Source: a virus. Taken from it: a DNA stretch of 21,800 nt. The position numbers were made by a program, and so were the translations under genes. The notes below the pieces were generated by a model that worked only from the letters and a program-made list of their open reading frames with translations, did not search any database and was not told where the DNA came from. Below, in pieces: positions 15,901-20,929 of this stretch (positions within the stretch are counted from its first letter, which is position 1; each line of letters begins with the position of its first letter). Location: the IMG/VR virus record IMGVR_UViG_3300030389_001340, positions 1-21,800 of that record, one strand, 5' to 3'.

Positions 15901-15929
15901 ATTATACATTTTATTTACCAGTTTGTCAA
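15901..15929 (-). promoter_or_regulatory. Consensus sigma-70 promoter of the late operon (leftward)
   Basis: On the minus strand TTGACA (15929-15924), 17 bases, TATAAT (15906-15901): every position matches the consensus. Transcription would start about 7 bases after the -10 box, at or near 15894, the first base of the terS ATG. It should drive the whole leftward operon using host RNA polymerase. Confidence 0.88.
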
Positions 15930-15959
15930 TAGTATTAAGCAAATTGTGTAAAGTTTGCC

Positions 15960-15978
15960 AAACCCCTTGACAAATAAC
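15960..15978 (+). repeat. 19-base direct repeat containing a -35 box (copy 1)
   Basis: AAACCCCTTGACAAATAAC recurs at 16438-16456 as AAACCCCTTGACAAACAAC, 18 of 19 bases identical, both on the plus strand. Each copy carries the TTGACA of a rightward promoter, so the match extends beyond a -35 box and suggests a shared regulator site or duplication. Confidence 0.8.
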
Positions 15979-15995
15979 AAATAAAAGTGTATAAT
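15967..15995 (+). promoter_or_regulatory. Consensus sigma-70 promoter, rightward
   Basis: TTGACA (15967-15972), 17 bases, TATAAT (15990-15995) is a perfect consensus promoter on the plus strand, 38 bases from the equally perfect leftward one. Transcription would begin near 16002. The first gene in this direction starts at 16575, so the transcript would have a leader of more than 550 bases, beginning with a weak hairpin (GGTTGCATA 16015-16023 with TATACAACC 16033-16041). It may feed the first rightward gene or make a small RNA. Confidence 0.82.
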
Positions 15996-16194
15996 AAAAC
16001 TGTAAGTTTGGCAGGGTTGCATATACACCTAATATACAACCGAGTCAAACAAGTCTTATATATTCCCTTGCAAAACCTTGTTAAAAATTACATTAAAACT
16101 ACAGGCGATTTTATCTGGTTAACACTATAAATCTTTGTGAAATGTATGTCCATTATATATATACCAGTACACCCCCCATGGCACTCTGCCCACC

Positions 16195-16223
16195 CCTATA
16201 ACATATTTTACAAAGGTTGTCAA
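16195..16223 (-). promoter_or_regulatory. Probable second leftward promoter
   Basis: Minus strand TTGACA (16223-16218), 17 bases, TATAGG (16200-16195). The -35 box is perfect and the -10 box matches four of six. It would start near 16188 and reach terS through a leader of about 290 bases. An ACTGT-N8-ACAGT dyad lies just upstream. Confidence 0.5.
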
Positions 16224-16347
16224 TACTGTCTATTTATACAGTGCCTAGCCCTTACCACATTTTATAAACTTTGTCAAGTGTTTTAGCACATAACATAATT
16301 TTGCAAATTTGTCAAGGGTTTTAAAAAGATTTTACAAAACTTGACAA
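16205..16347. repeat. Four related 19-base motifs, consensus ATTTTACAAANNTTGWCAA
   Basis: ATTTTACAAAGGTTGTCAA (16205-16223), ATTTTATAAACTTTGTCAA (16259-16277), AATTTTGCAAATTTGTCAA (16297-16315, one base shifted) and ATTTTACAAAACTTGACAA (16329-16347) share a pattern. A weaker relative is ATTTTACAAAGTTGCATAA (16421-16439). Each of the first four ends on a TTGACA or its complement. They could be binding sites for a phage regulator that overlaps the -35 boxes. Confidence 0.6.
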
Positions 16348-16437
16348 ATTGAAAAAACTAGTTTACAAGCCCTTGCAAAATTTAATGAGCTTGTAAAATT
16401 AAAAAAATACATTTTGCAAGATTTTACAAAGTTGCAT

Positions 16438-16456
16438 AAACCCCTTGACAAACAAC
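16438..16456 (+). repeat. 19-base direct repeat containing a -35 box (copy 2)
   Basis: This is the second copy of the element at 15960-15978, differing at one base. The -10 position here reads TATGGC (16468-16473), weaker than in copy 1. Confidence 0.75.
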
Positions 16457-16503
16457 CCAAAAAATGATATGGCAAAAAAAGAGGGTTTTTTTTCATATAA
16501 CTA

Positions 16504-16532
16504 TTGACACCATTTATGAATATGTCATTATT
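16504..16532 (+). promoter_or_regulatory. Possible promoter of the first rightward gene
   Basis: TTGACA (16504-16509) with a weak -10 at 17 bases (ATTATT, 16527-16532), or TATTAC two bases further on. It lies about 45 bases before the gene at 16575, the natural place for its promoter. Confidence 0.45.
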
Positions 16533-16574
16533 ACTACATGAAGAAATTAACTACACATTTTAAAGGAGGAAAAA

Positions 16575-16859
16575 ATGTCAGAATTAACTATTCATAACGT
16601 GCAAAAAGTAGAAGTCGTGGAGATAAACAAACTTCACCACGAAGATGGTAGAAAATGTTATTGTGCTCAATTAGAAATAACATCTAGAAAATATATTACT
16701 GATTTAGAAGTGTGCAAGTGGGATAAAGAACACCTTACAGACGAAGGAAAAGATGCTGAACTTTCGGGATATGCTGATATAGTTACTAGATTATCTTTAT
16801 TTGCAGATAGTAAAGAGGCGTTAGAAGTAAAATTAAATGCTTTTAAGGAGGATGAATAA
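16575..16859 (+). CDS. 94-residue acidic protein, first rightward gene
   Basis: The start has a near-perfect ribosome site (AAAGGAGG, 16562-16569). The protein reads MSELTIHNVQKVEVVEINKL, then HHEDGRKCYCAQLEITSRKY, with a beta-strand-rich first half and a helical end (LSLFADSKEALEVKLNAFKE). Acidic residues outnumber basic ones. It is followed at once by a terminator, so it forms a one-gene unit. Strong translation and the position next to the control region suit an immediate-early host-takeover factor, but I do not recognise the family. Confidence 0.85.
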   Translation: MSELTIHNVQKVEVVEINKLHHEDGRKCYCAQLEITSRKYITDLEVCKWDKEHLTDEGKDAELSGYADIVTRLSLFADSKEALEVKLNAFKEDE

Positions 16860-16860
16860 T

Positions 16861-16884
16861 AGGGGGGTTTTTACCCCCTTTTTA
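16861..16884 (+). terminator. Rho-independent terminator
   Basis: A run of six G, a TTTTTA loop, five C and five T gives a stem of 5 G-C pairs (7 with A-T and G-T ends) directly after the stop of the 94-residue gene. Confidence 0.85.
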
Positions 16885-16895
16885 TTGGAGAAAAA

Positions 16896-17027
16896 ATGAC
16901 AGATTTAAAACAAGAAATAAAATTAAATCAAGATACTAAAAATGTTGGAGAAGTTCCAAACCTTGATAATGATGAAACTATATCAAGAACAATATTGACA
17001 CCTGAAGAAAGTCAAGGCATATTTTAA
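16896..17027 (+). CDS. 43-residue acidic protein
   Basis: TTGGAG lies 5 bases before ATG 16896. The peptide reads MTDLKQEIKLNQDTKNVGEV, then PNLDNDETISRTILTPEESQ and GIF. It is acidic, without Cys or Trp, and probably disordered. It lies between two terminators, so its transcript must either leak through the first or start inside 16861-16895; I see no clear promoter there. A small inhibitor peptide of a host enzyme is one possibility; no family is recognised. Confidence 0.7.
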   Translation: MTDLKQEIKLNQDTKNVGEVPNLDNDETISRTILTPEESQGIF

Positions 17028-17044
17028 AATAATATCTTGAAACT

Positions 17045-17072
17045 AACCCCCTGAAATATGGGGGTTTTTTTT
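17045..17072 (+). terminator. Rho-independent terminator, loop TGAAATAT
   Basis: AACCCCC, loop TGAAATAT, GGGGGTT and a run of eight T (from 17065). The loop sequence is the same as in the terminator at 17514-17542. Confidence 0.92.
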
Positions 17073-17092
17073 GTCTTTTAAAAGCTCTTATT

Positions 17093-17106
17093 TGCGTTCT
17101 AACGCA
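17093..17106. promoter_or_regulatory. 14-base inverted repeat TGCGTT-CT-AACGCA
   Basis: A perfect 6-base dyad with a 2-base centre lies about 66 bases upstream of the promoter at 17172. No T-run follows it. It has the size of an operator half-site pair, but no partner is known. Confidence 0.35.
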
Positions 17107-17171
17107 TTCTTTTACATTAAGCAAGGGTAGAGCAAGGGGGTAAAATAAACCTATATTTTTTTATTTAAACC

Positions 17172-17199
17172 TTGACAAAGGTTTTAAAATGTGCATACT
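17172..17199 (+). promoter_or_regulatory. Promoter overlapping the next gene start
   Basis: TTGACA (17172-17177), 16 bases, CATACT (17194-17199; four of six). The upstream terminator at 17045 isolates the next gene, so a promoter is needed here. Transcription would start near 17206, inside the frame as opened at 17189 and next to ATG 17207. Confidence 0.55.
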
Positions 17200-17494
17200 T
17201 GATAATATGAATATTAAAGTAAAAAATATTACTAATGCGAATGGCAACAAAGTGCCAAATCAATTTGAAATAGTAGCACATGGCTCTACTATTTTTCAAA
17301 GTTATAATTCTACTATTGCTCTAGTTTCAGAAAATAGTAAAATATATTTAGATAAGTTTTATTGGGATTACTCAATTACTACTTTAAAACATCTGTATAA
17401 TTTCTTGGCACAATGGGGTTATGACCTCAACAAAAAGAAAGTATTACAGCTAATAGAAAAGGGGGAATTTGAATTAACAAATTTAAATAAATAA
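17189..17494 (+). CDS. Small phage protein, DUF8033-like (YWDYS-x-TT motif)
   Basis: The protein contains PNQFEIVAHGSTIFQSYNST, IALVSENSKIYLD and KFYWDYSITTLKHLYNFLAQ, a pattern (F-Q-S-Y, I-A, L-D-x-x-Y-W-D-Y-S-x-T-T-x-x-x-x-x-F-L) seen in many phages and, as I recall, named DUF8033. No function is established. Two starts compete: ATG 17189 has AAAGG at 7 bases (101 residues), while ATG 17207 (MNIKVKNITN, 95 residues) fits the overlapping promoter, which would remove the ribosome site from the RNA. The gene has its own terminator and looks like an independent transcription unit. Confidence 0.82.
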   Translation: MCILDNMNIKVKNITNANGNKVPNQFEIVAHGSTIFQSYNSTIALVSENSKIYLDKFYWDYSITTLKHLYNFLAQWGYDLNKKKVLQLIEKGEFELTNLNK

Positions 17495-17513
17495 TAAATC
17501 CATAATCCCCAAT

Positions 17514-17542
17514 AAACCCCTTGAAATATAGGGGTTTTTTTT
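17514..17542 (+). terminator. Rho-independent terminator, loop TGAAATAT
   Basis: AAACCCCT, loop TGAAATAT, AGGGGTTT, then eight T (17535-17542). The stem has 8 pairs. Loop and layout repeat the terminator at 17045. Confidence 0.92.
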
Positions 17543-17586
17543 ATTTTAAATGTCTGAAAAATTTGCGTATATCTCCCCATTATATA

Positions 17587-17615
17587 ATACTACAACAAAA
17601 ATATTTTTGTGTCAA
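17587..17615 (-). promoter_or_regulatory. Possible leftward promoter facing the early cassettes
   Basis: Minus strand TTGACA (17615-17610), 17 bases, TAGTAT (17592-17587; four of six). It would transcribe leftward, antisense to the genes at 16575-17494. No minus-strand gene is seen there. Confidence 0.4.
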
Positions 17616-17666
17616 GTCTTTTATGTCATAATTTTTATTTATATTATATTATAACTTATACTTATG

Positions 17667-17834
17667 TATAGATATTATTTATAGTATGTTATAAATTATA
17701 GTTATGTATAAATAATATTTATATTTAATTATTAATTTTAATTATGTTGTAAGATATAAACAATATTTATATTACAATATAAATTTTAGTTATGTATAAA
17801 CAATATTTATATTATGTTATAAGTTTGATTGTGA
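17667..17834 (+). repeat. Four AT-rich direct repeats with 40/48/40-base period
   Basis: Units begin at 17667, 17707, 17755 and 17795. Units 3 and 4 share the exact 20 bases TATAAACAATATTTATATTA; unit 2 has TATAAATAATATTTATATTT; unit 1 is more diverged (TATAGATATTATTTATAG). Units 1 and 3 end in TAGTTATG just before the next unit. The near-constant spacing of about four helical turns is iteron-like. Confidence 0.78.
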
Positions 17835-18147
17835 CAATTATGTGACATTTATTATAAAATGCTTGACATTTACAGAACAGTTTAGAAAAAGTTTTTAGTG
17901 CTAGGATATGCATATTTAATAAACAGGTCTTAAAACTCAAATATGACAACGAGAGAAACAATTTTAATTTGTCAAGGGGTAAAGTAAAAAAGTATGTATT
18001 ATTTTTTATTATAAGATAATTAAAAAAGTTCTTGCATTTTAACAAAAGTTGTGATAGTCTTTATTACAATACTTTATAAGTATTATTATTAATAATTTTT
18101 ATAAGTATTATAATATTTAAAATATTATAATTAATTATAAATATTAC

Positions 18148-18176
18148 TTGACAATATAAAATTTATAGAGTATTAT
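18148..18176 (+). promoter_or_regulatory. Strong sigma-70-type promoter of the right operon
   Basis: TTGACA (18148-18153), 17 bases, TATTAT (18171-18176; five of six). Transcription would start near 18183, 26 bases before the first gene of the operon. Confidence 0.8.
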
Positions 18177-18208
18177 GTGTTTGTTAATTGTATTAATAGG
18201 ATTGAAAT

Positions 18209-18418
18209 ATGTTAAATGTAAATGTTTCCGACCTGTTTTTTAACTTTGAGCATGAGCATTATGACAGAGTAATGTATACCATTGACCCAACGCAAGAGGA
18301 AATTTACTTAGCCCTCAAAAGAGATGCAAGTTTTTTCTTAGATTGTTTTGGCGATTTTAATATTAACTTTGGTTATACTGTTGATGACTTATGCAAAGAT
18401 TTTTTAAGTAGGTTATAA
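18209..18418 (+). CDS. 69-residue acidic protein
   Basis: MLNVNVSDLFFNFEHEHYDR is followed by VMYTIDPTQEEIYLALKRDA and SFFLDCFGDFNINFGYTVDD. The protein is acidic and aromatic-rich, ending in a short helix (LCKDFLSRL). AGGA lies 7 bases before the ATG, and the strong promoter at 18148 is directly upstream. It is the first gene of the operon and is separated from the second by a long hairpin, so its level may be set apart from the rest. No family is recognised. Confidence 0.78.
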   Translation: MLNVNVSDLFFNFEHEHYDRVMYTIDPTQEEIYLALKRDASFFLDCFGDFNINFGYTVDDLCKDFLSRL

Positions 18419-18420
18419 TT

Positions 18421-18467
18421 TTTAAACCCTATGTTTAGTAAAATCTTTATTAAATGTGGGGTTTAAA
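18421..18467 (+). ncRNA. 22-bp RNA hairpin between genes, possible processing or attenuation site
   Basis: Bases 18421-18442 pair with 18446-18467 in an unbroken 22-bp stem closed by a 3-base loop (ATC). The outer nine pairs are perfect (TTTAAACCC with GGGTTTAAA). The upper part has four G-U wobbles that would be mismatches on the minus strand, so the plus-strand RNA is the likely functional form. No long T-run follows, which fits an RNase III-type processing site or leaky attenuator better than a standard terminator. Confidence 0.75.
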
Positions 18468-18516
18468 TTTACTACTTAACAAATACTAATTTTAAAACTT
18501 AATAAGGGTTTTTATT

Positions 18517-18828
18517 ATGATAGATAAATTACTATTCGATAAAAGAAAATTTAATGTTGTAAAAAATAATGGCTTTTATATTATACAACATAAAAGTAGT
18601 GGCACAGTCTTAACAGAAAAAGTTAGACAAAAGTTTGATGTTAAAAATTTAGTCTTGACTTTTACAAATAATTGTGTTAGATTGGAAAGTATAAAAAGGT
18701 ATAATGATTTTGGCGATACCATAAACAGTAAAGGCAAAGTTATTAAAACAAGAAATGCTAGATATACAATTCATGCTAGAGATACCAAGCAGAAATTTCC
18801 TAGCTTTCCCAAATTTTTAGGAGTGTAA
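18517..18828 (+). CDS. 103-residue basic protein of unknown function
   Basis: AAGGG lies 8 bases before the ATG. The protein reads MIDKLLFDKRKFNVVKNNGF, then YIIQHKSSGTVLTEKVRQKF; a beta-rich first half is followed by NDFGDTINSKGKVIKTRNAR and YTIHARDTKQKFPSFPKFLG. It is basic, unlike its acidic neighbours. The IxxHxSSGTVLT line looks like an exposed hairpin. I do not recognise a family. It is coupled to the next gene with a 1-base gap. Confidence 0.78.
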   Translation: MIDKLLFDKRKFNVVKNNGFYIIQHKSSGTVLTEKVRQKFDVKNLVLTFTNNCVRLESIKRYNDFGDTINSKGKVIKTRNARYTIHARDTKQKFPSFPKFLGV

Positions 18829-18829
18829 A

Positions 18830-19054
18830 ATGCAAAAAGATAATAGAAAACATACGATTGATAATGACATTAATTTAAGTGTTAGAATTAAAGAGTTAGA
18901 AAATTTAGTTAATGAAATTCAAAGAACTAAAAATTGGATTGAGGGTGCTTTGTTTTGTGAGCCAAATTTACCTCATCATAAAAGAAGATTAAAAAAGTTA
19001 ATGAACTTAGCTGAAATTAAATTGCATCAAGCAAAAAATAGGGCTTTTTGTTAA
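18830..19054 (+). CDS. 74-residue helical protein
   Basis: MQKDNRKHTIDNDINLSVRI is followed by KELENLVNEIQRTKNWIEGA and LPHHKRRLKKLMNLAEIKLH. Two long helices with a Phe-Cys-Glu-Pro-Asn-Leu-Pro turn suggest an alpha-hairpin or coiled-coil dimer. TTAGGAG lies 6 bases before the ATG. Function is unknown. Confidence 0.75.
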   Translation: MQKDNRKHTIDNDINLSVRIKELENLVNEIQRTKNWIEGALFCEPNLPHHKRRLKKLMNLAEIKLHQAKNRAFC

Positions 19055-19062
19055 GGAGTAAT

Positions 19063-19638
19063 ATGAATAAGAATAATTTAAAAGACTTAAACGATACCAT
19101 TAAAATGGGCAACAAATTATTAAATACTTATGTGGGAGATGTGCCTCACAAATTTAATAAAGATGGAAGTAGAAATAAAAATGTAAAAACACATGAAGAT
19201 TTCTATAAGACTAAATCTGGTTTTACCATTGTGCATGAACGACAAGATGGTAGTTCACCTTTAGATGATAGTAATAAAAACTATGGTATGTATGGCAAGG
19301 GCATTTGGTTTGATTTAGAAAATGGTTATAAAGTTTCTATTCAATTTGGTAAAACTAATTATTGCTCTAACTATACTAATAGAATTGGAGAAAAAGAATT
19401 ACCATTTGACTATGTGTTAAAAACAACAGAGGATAGCACAGAAGATGAAAGATTTACGACTTCTATGACTGCCGAAGTTTTAGTTATGAAACCTAACGGA
19501 AAATGGCTAGAGCCATACAAAAAAGATGGAGAAGTTAGGTATAATCAAAGCTATAATAATGTTTCCGAGGTTATAGAAATTCTTAATTATGCTAATAGTT
19601 TAGAGCCAAACAACTATGGCAGAGTGGCTAAGAAATAA
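19063..19638 (+). CDS. 191-residue protein, conserved-looking, unknown function
   Basis: I use ATG 19063 (MNKNNLKDLNDTIKMGNKLL), which follows AAGGAG by 5 bases; an in-frame TTG at 19048 lies inside the previous gene. The middle has GMYGKGIWFDLENGYKVSIQ then FGKTNYCSNYTNR, followed by a strand with MTAEVLVMKPNGKWLEPYKK and a helix (VSEVIEILNYANSL). This order (strand around GYxVSIQFG, a Cys-Ser-Asn turn, an AEVxVxxxxGxW strand, a V-x-E-V-I-x-I-L helix) recalls uncharacterised early proteins of other marine phages. Largest gene of the right operon. Function is unknown. Confidence 0.8.
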   Translation: MNKNNLKDLNDTIKMGNKLLNTYVGDVPHKFNKDGSRNKNVKTHEDFYKTKSGFTIVHERQDGSSPLDDSNKNYGMYGKGIWFDLENGYKVSIQFGKTNYCSNYTNRIGEKELPFDYVLKTTEDSTEDERFTTSMTAEVLVMKPNGKWLEPYKKDGEVRYNQSYNNVSEVIEILNYANSLEPNNYGRVAKK

Positions 19639-19648
19639 AAGGAGTAAT

Positions 19649-19858
19649 ATGAAAATAAATATAAATATAGAAACAGATAACTCAGCATTTTGGAATCATT
19701 GTGAGAGTTCCGAAAATCCAACATTTGAATATGCTGAAGTTGAAAGAATATTAAAAGAGATAATGCCAAAATTTGAGCATAGAGATTTTGGAAAATGTAT
19801 TGATATAAATGGGAATACAGTTGGCACATATACTGTTGAAAGAGATAATGAGGAGTAA
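19649..19858 (+). CDS. 69-residue acidic protein
   Basis: The start at ATG 19649 (MKININIETDNSAFWNHCES) has AAAGGAG 5 bases upstream; an in-frame ATG at 19616 lies inside the previous gene and lacks a site. The C-terminal half has VERILKEIMPKFEHRDFGKC and IDINGNTVGTYTVERDNEE. The strand, helix, strand-turn-strand order (ending DxNGNxVGxxxV) is typical of small phage accessory proteins of unknown function. Confidence 0.78.
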   Translation: MKININIETDNSAFWNHCESSENPTFEYAEVERILKEIMPKFEHRDFGKCIDINGNTVGTYTVERDNEE

Positions 19859-19859
19859 T

Positions 19860-19979
19860 ATGAAAAAATTATTTGACAAATTAGATTATGTGTATGATAA
19901 TCATTTTTATAAAGTTAAACTATTTCAATTTAGTTTAGTGATATTGTTTGCAATAATTGGATTAAACATTGTAAGGTAA
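19860..19979 (+). CDS. 39-residue single-pass membrane peptide
   Basis: The ORF begins MKKLFDKLDYVYDNHFYKVK and ends LFQFSLVILFAIIGLNIVR; residues about 21-37 form one membrane helix. GAGGAG lies 4 bases before the ATG (19852-19855), overlapping the end of the previous gene with a 1-base gap between them. A positive N-terminal part with a hydrophobic tail suggests insertion with the N-terminus in the cytoplasm. Possibly a membrane-remodelling or superinfection-exclusion peptide; unproven. Confidence 0.66.
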   Translation: MKKLFDKLDYVYDNHFYKVKLFQFSLVILFAIIGLNIVR

Positions 19980-19984
19980 AAATT

Positions 19985-20224
19985 ATGAATAGTAAAAGTT
20001 ATGAAGATAAAAATTATGAGTTGTATAGTATTGAGAAAGATTTACTAGAAGAATTAGAAGATAGCAAAGAAAAAATATTAGCAGATGATGATGTTAATTA
20101 TAGTAATAAAATGGCATTTTATAAAATCGTAATAACTACTCAAGAGCGAATGAATAAAACTACTGACAAATATTTAAGTGAGGTTGCTAATTCATGGTTA
20201 GCAAAGCAACAAGAAAAAGAATAA
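19985..20224 (+). CDS. 79-residue acidic helical protein
   Basis: MNSKSYEDKNYELYSIEKDL, then LEELEDSKEKILADDDVNYS and IVITTQERMNKTTDKYLSEV. It is acidic, mostly helical, with no Cys. AAGG lies 8 bases before the ATG. It is the last gene before a 292-base gene-free stretch. Function is unknown. Confidence 0.75.
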   Translation: MNSKSYEDKNYELYSIEKDLLEELEDSKEKILADDDVNYSNKMAFYKIVITTQERMNKTTDKYLSEVANSWLAKQQEKE

Positions 20225-20257
20225 AAATAAAAACATATACTTATTTTAATTTTACTA

Positions 20258-20286
20258 TTGACAAGATTAAAAAATTATGAAACAAT
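20258..20286 (+). promoter_or_regulatory. Possible promoter of the second right-hand block
   Basis: TTGACA (20258-20263), 17 bases, AACAAT (20281-20286; four of six). It would yield a transcript with a leader of about 220 bases before the gene at 20517. Confidence 0.45.
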
Positions 20287-20516
20287 AATTATTAATTTGG
20301 GGCGAGAATGTTAGCGTAGCTCTAGGAGGTCGTGTTTTTTGGTAATGACATTTGACTAATAACTATAAACTATAACCTATACTTTGTATAAAAAACCAAA
20401 TGCTAACAGGGGAATGAGTAGATTTTTTATCAAAAGTTTCCCTTTTATTTTCTGTAGTAAAAGACTACTACTACATAAAAAAGTGTAGTCTGTTTAAACT
20501 AGCCAAGGAGGGCGAT
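20287..20516 (+). other. Gene-free leader with competing inverted repeats
   Basis: TGTTAGC (20309-20315) can pair with GCTAACA (20402-20408). Near the end GTAGT (20454-20458) can pair with ACTAC (20464-20468), and the same bases can instead pair as AGACTAC (20462-20468) with GTAGTCT (20485-20491). These last two cannot form together, as in an attenuator. The strong ribosome site AAGGAGG (20505-20511) follows. No tRNA or known riboswitch was recognised. Confidence 0.45.
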
Positions 20517-20708
20517 ATGTTTAGTATAAAAACTTTTAGTGGTAATAATTACCTCAATACTAGATACACACATTGTAGTATTCTAGGTTTTAAATTTAGA
20601 GTTGCATATCATAAGAGAGGTATGCAAAGTAAGTATGGCACTTATGCTACAGGGCGAGGCAGAGTATTTAACTTTGGTAAGCACTACCTTTCATTCATAG
20701 GTGTATAA
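20517..20708 (+). CDS. 63-residue basic protein
   Basis: AAGGAGG lies 5 bases before the ATG. The protein reads MFSIKTFSGNNYLNTRYTHC, then SILGFKFRVAYHKRGMQSKY and GTYATGRGRVFNFGKHYLSF. It is beta-rich, basic and aromatic, with a Lys/Arg/Gly loop that could contact nucleic acid. The stop overlaps the next ATG (TAATG). No family is recognised. Confidence 0.78.
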   Translation: MFSIKTFSGNNYLNTRYTHCSILGFKFRVAYHKRGMQSKYGTYATGRGRVFNFGKHYLSFIGV

Positions 20709-20929
20709 TGATAGACGATAAAGATATTAAGGCACAAGCAGACTTAATAACTGATGGTATAATGGGGGGTAGTGAGTGGCAGACATACCCCCTGCCAATA
20801 ACAATAGTCGAAGCAATAAATACTATTGATGATGTTATTACTAGAGAAGTTGCTTGGGCAGACGGAGATACTTCAGACATAGAAAAATCTTGGAGTATGA
20901 TATTAGAAAAGATAGGAGAACTAACATGA
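20708..20929 (+). CDS. 73-residue acidic protein
   Basis: MIDDKDIKAQADLITDGIMG is followed by GSEWQTYPLPITIVEAINTI and DDVITREVAWADGDTSDIEK. It is acidic and helical. Start and stop overlap both neighbours (TAATG before, ATGA after), a strong sign of a real coupled gene. Function is unknown. Confidence 0.8.
   Translation: MIDDKDIKAQADLITDGIMGGSEWQTYPLPITIVEAINTIDDVITREVAWADGDTSDIEKSWSMILEKIGELT

Larger units (their letters stand above)
15930..16574. promoter_or_regulatory. Divergent control region, gene-free, packed with -35 hexamers
   Basis: No credible ORF lies here. Together with the terS promoter I count eight exact TTGACA hexamers: plus strand at 15967, 16341, 16445, 16504; minus strand at 15924-15929, 16218-16223, 16272-16277, 16310-16315. 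At 17-base spacing the -10 positions read TATAAT (twice), TATAGG, TATGTG, TAAGGG, TACAAG, TATGGC and ATTATT. A C-rich island (16170-16196, containing ACCCCCCATGG) stands out of the AT background, and the dyad ACTGT-N8-ACAGT (16225-16242) sits just upstream of the 16218 promoter. The stretch also lies next to terS, where packaging sites often occur. Confidence 0.75.
17543..18208. other. AT-rich gene-free region, candidate replication origin or partition site
   Basis: About 666 bases are without a credible gene and consist largely of A and T. The left part has four direct repeats (17667-17834). The right part has a duplicated TTTATAAGTATTA (near 18070 and 18097), GTGACA twice (17831 and 17842), the palindrome ATATGCATAT (17906-17915), a possible promoter GTGACA-N16-TATAAA (17831-17858) that leads to no gene, and a strong promoter at the right end (18148). 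Repeats beside an easily melted stretch plus a gene-less promoter fit an origin. Transcriptional insulation between gene blocks is the alternative. Confidence 0.55.

Noticed and set aside
15895-15942. Longer terS start at TTG 15942
   Set aside because: It would place a perfect promoter inside the coding region, uses TTG and has no ribosome site.
16142-16201. 19-codon plus-strand ORF across the C-rich island
   Set aside because: No ribosome site, low-complexity Pro/Tyr content and no neighbour coupling.
17812-18045. 77-codon minus-strand ORF in the AT-rich region
   Set aside because: Composition is Lys/Phe/Leu/Asn as expected from random AT-rich sequence; no ribosome site; it overlaps the repeats.
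20287-20340. Possible tRNA in the structured leader (GGGGCGAGAATG...)
   Set aside because: No T-loop sequence, no acceptor pairing and no cloverleaf could be drawn.
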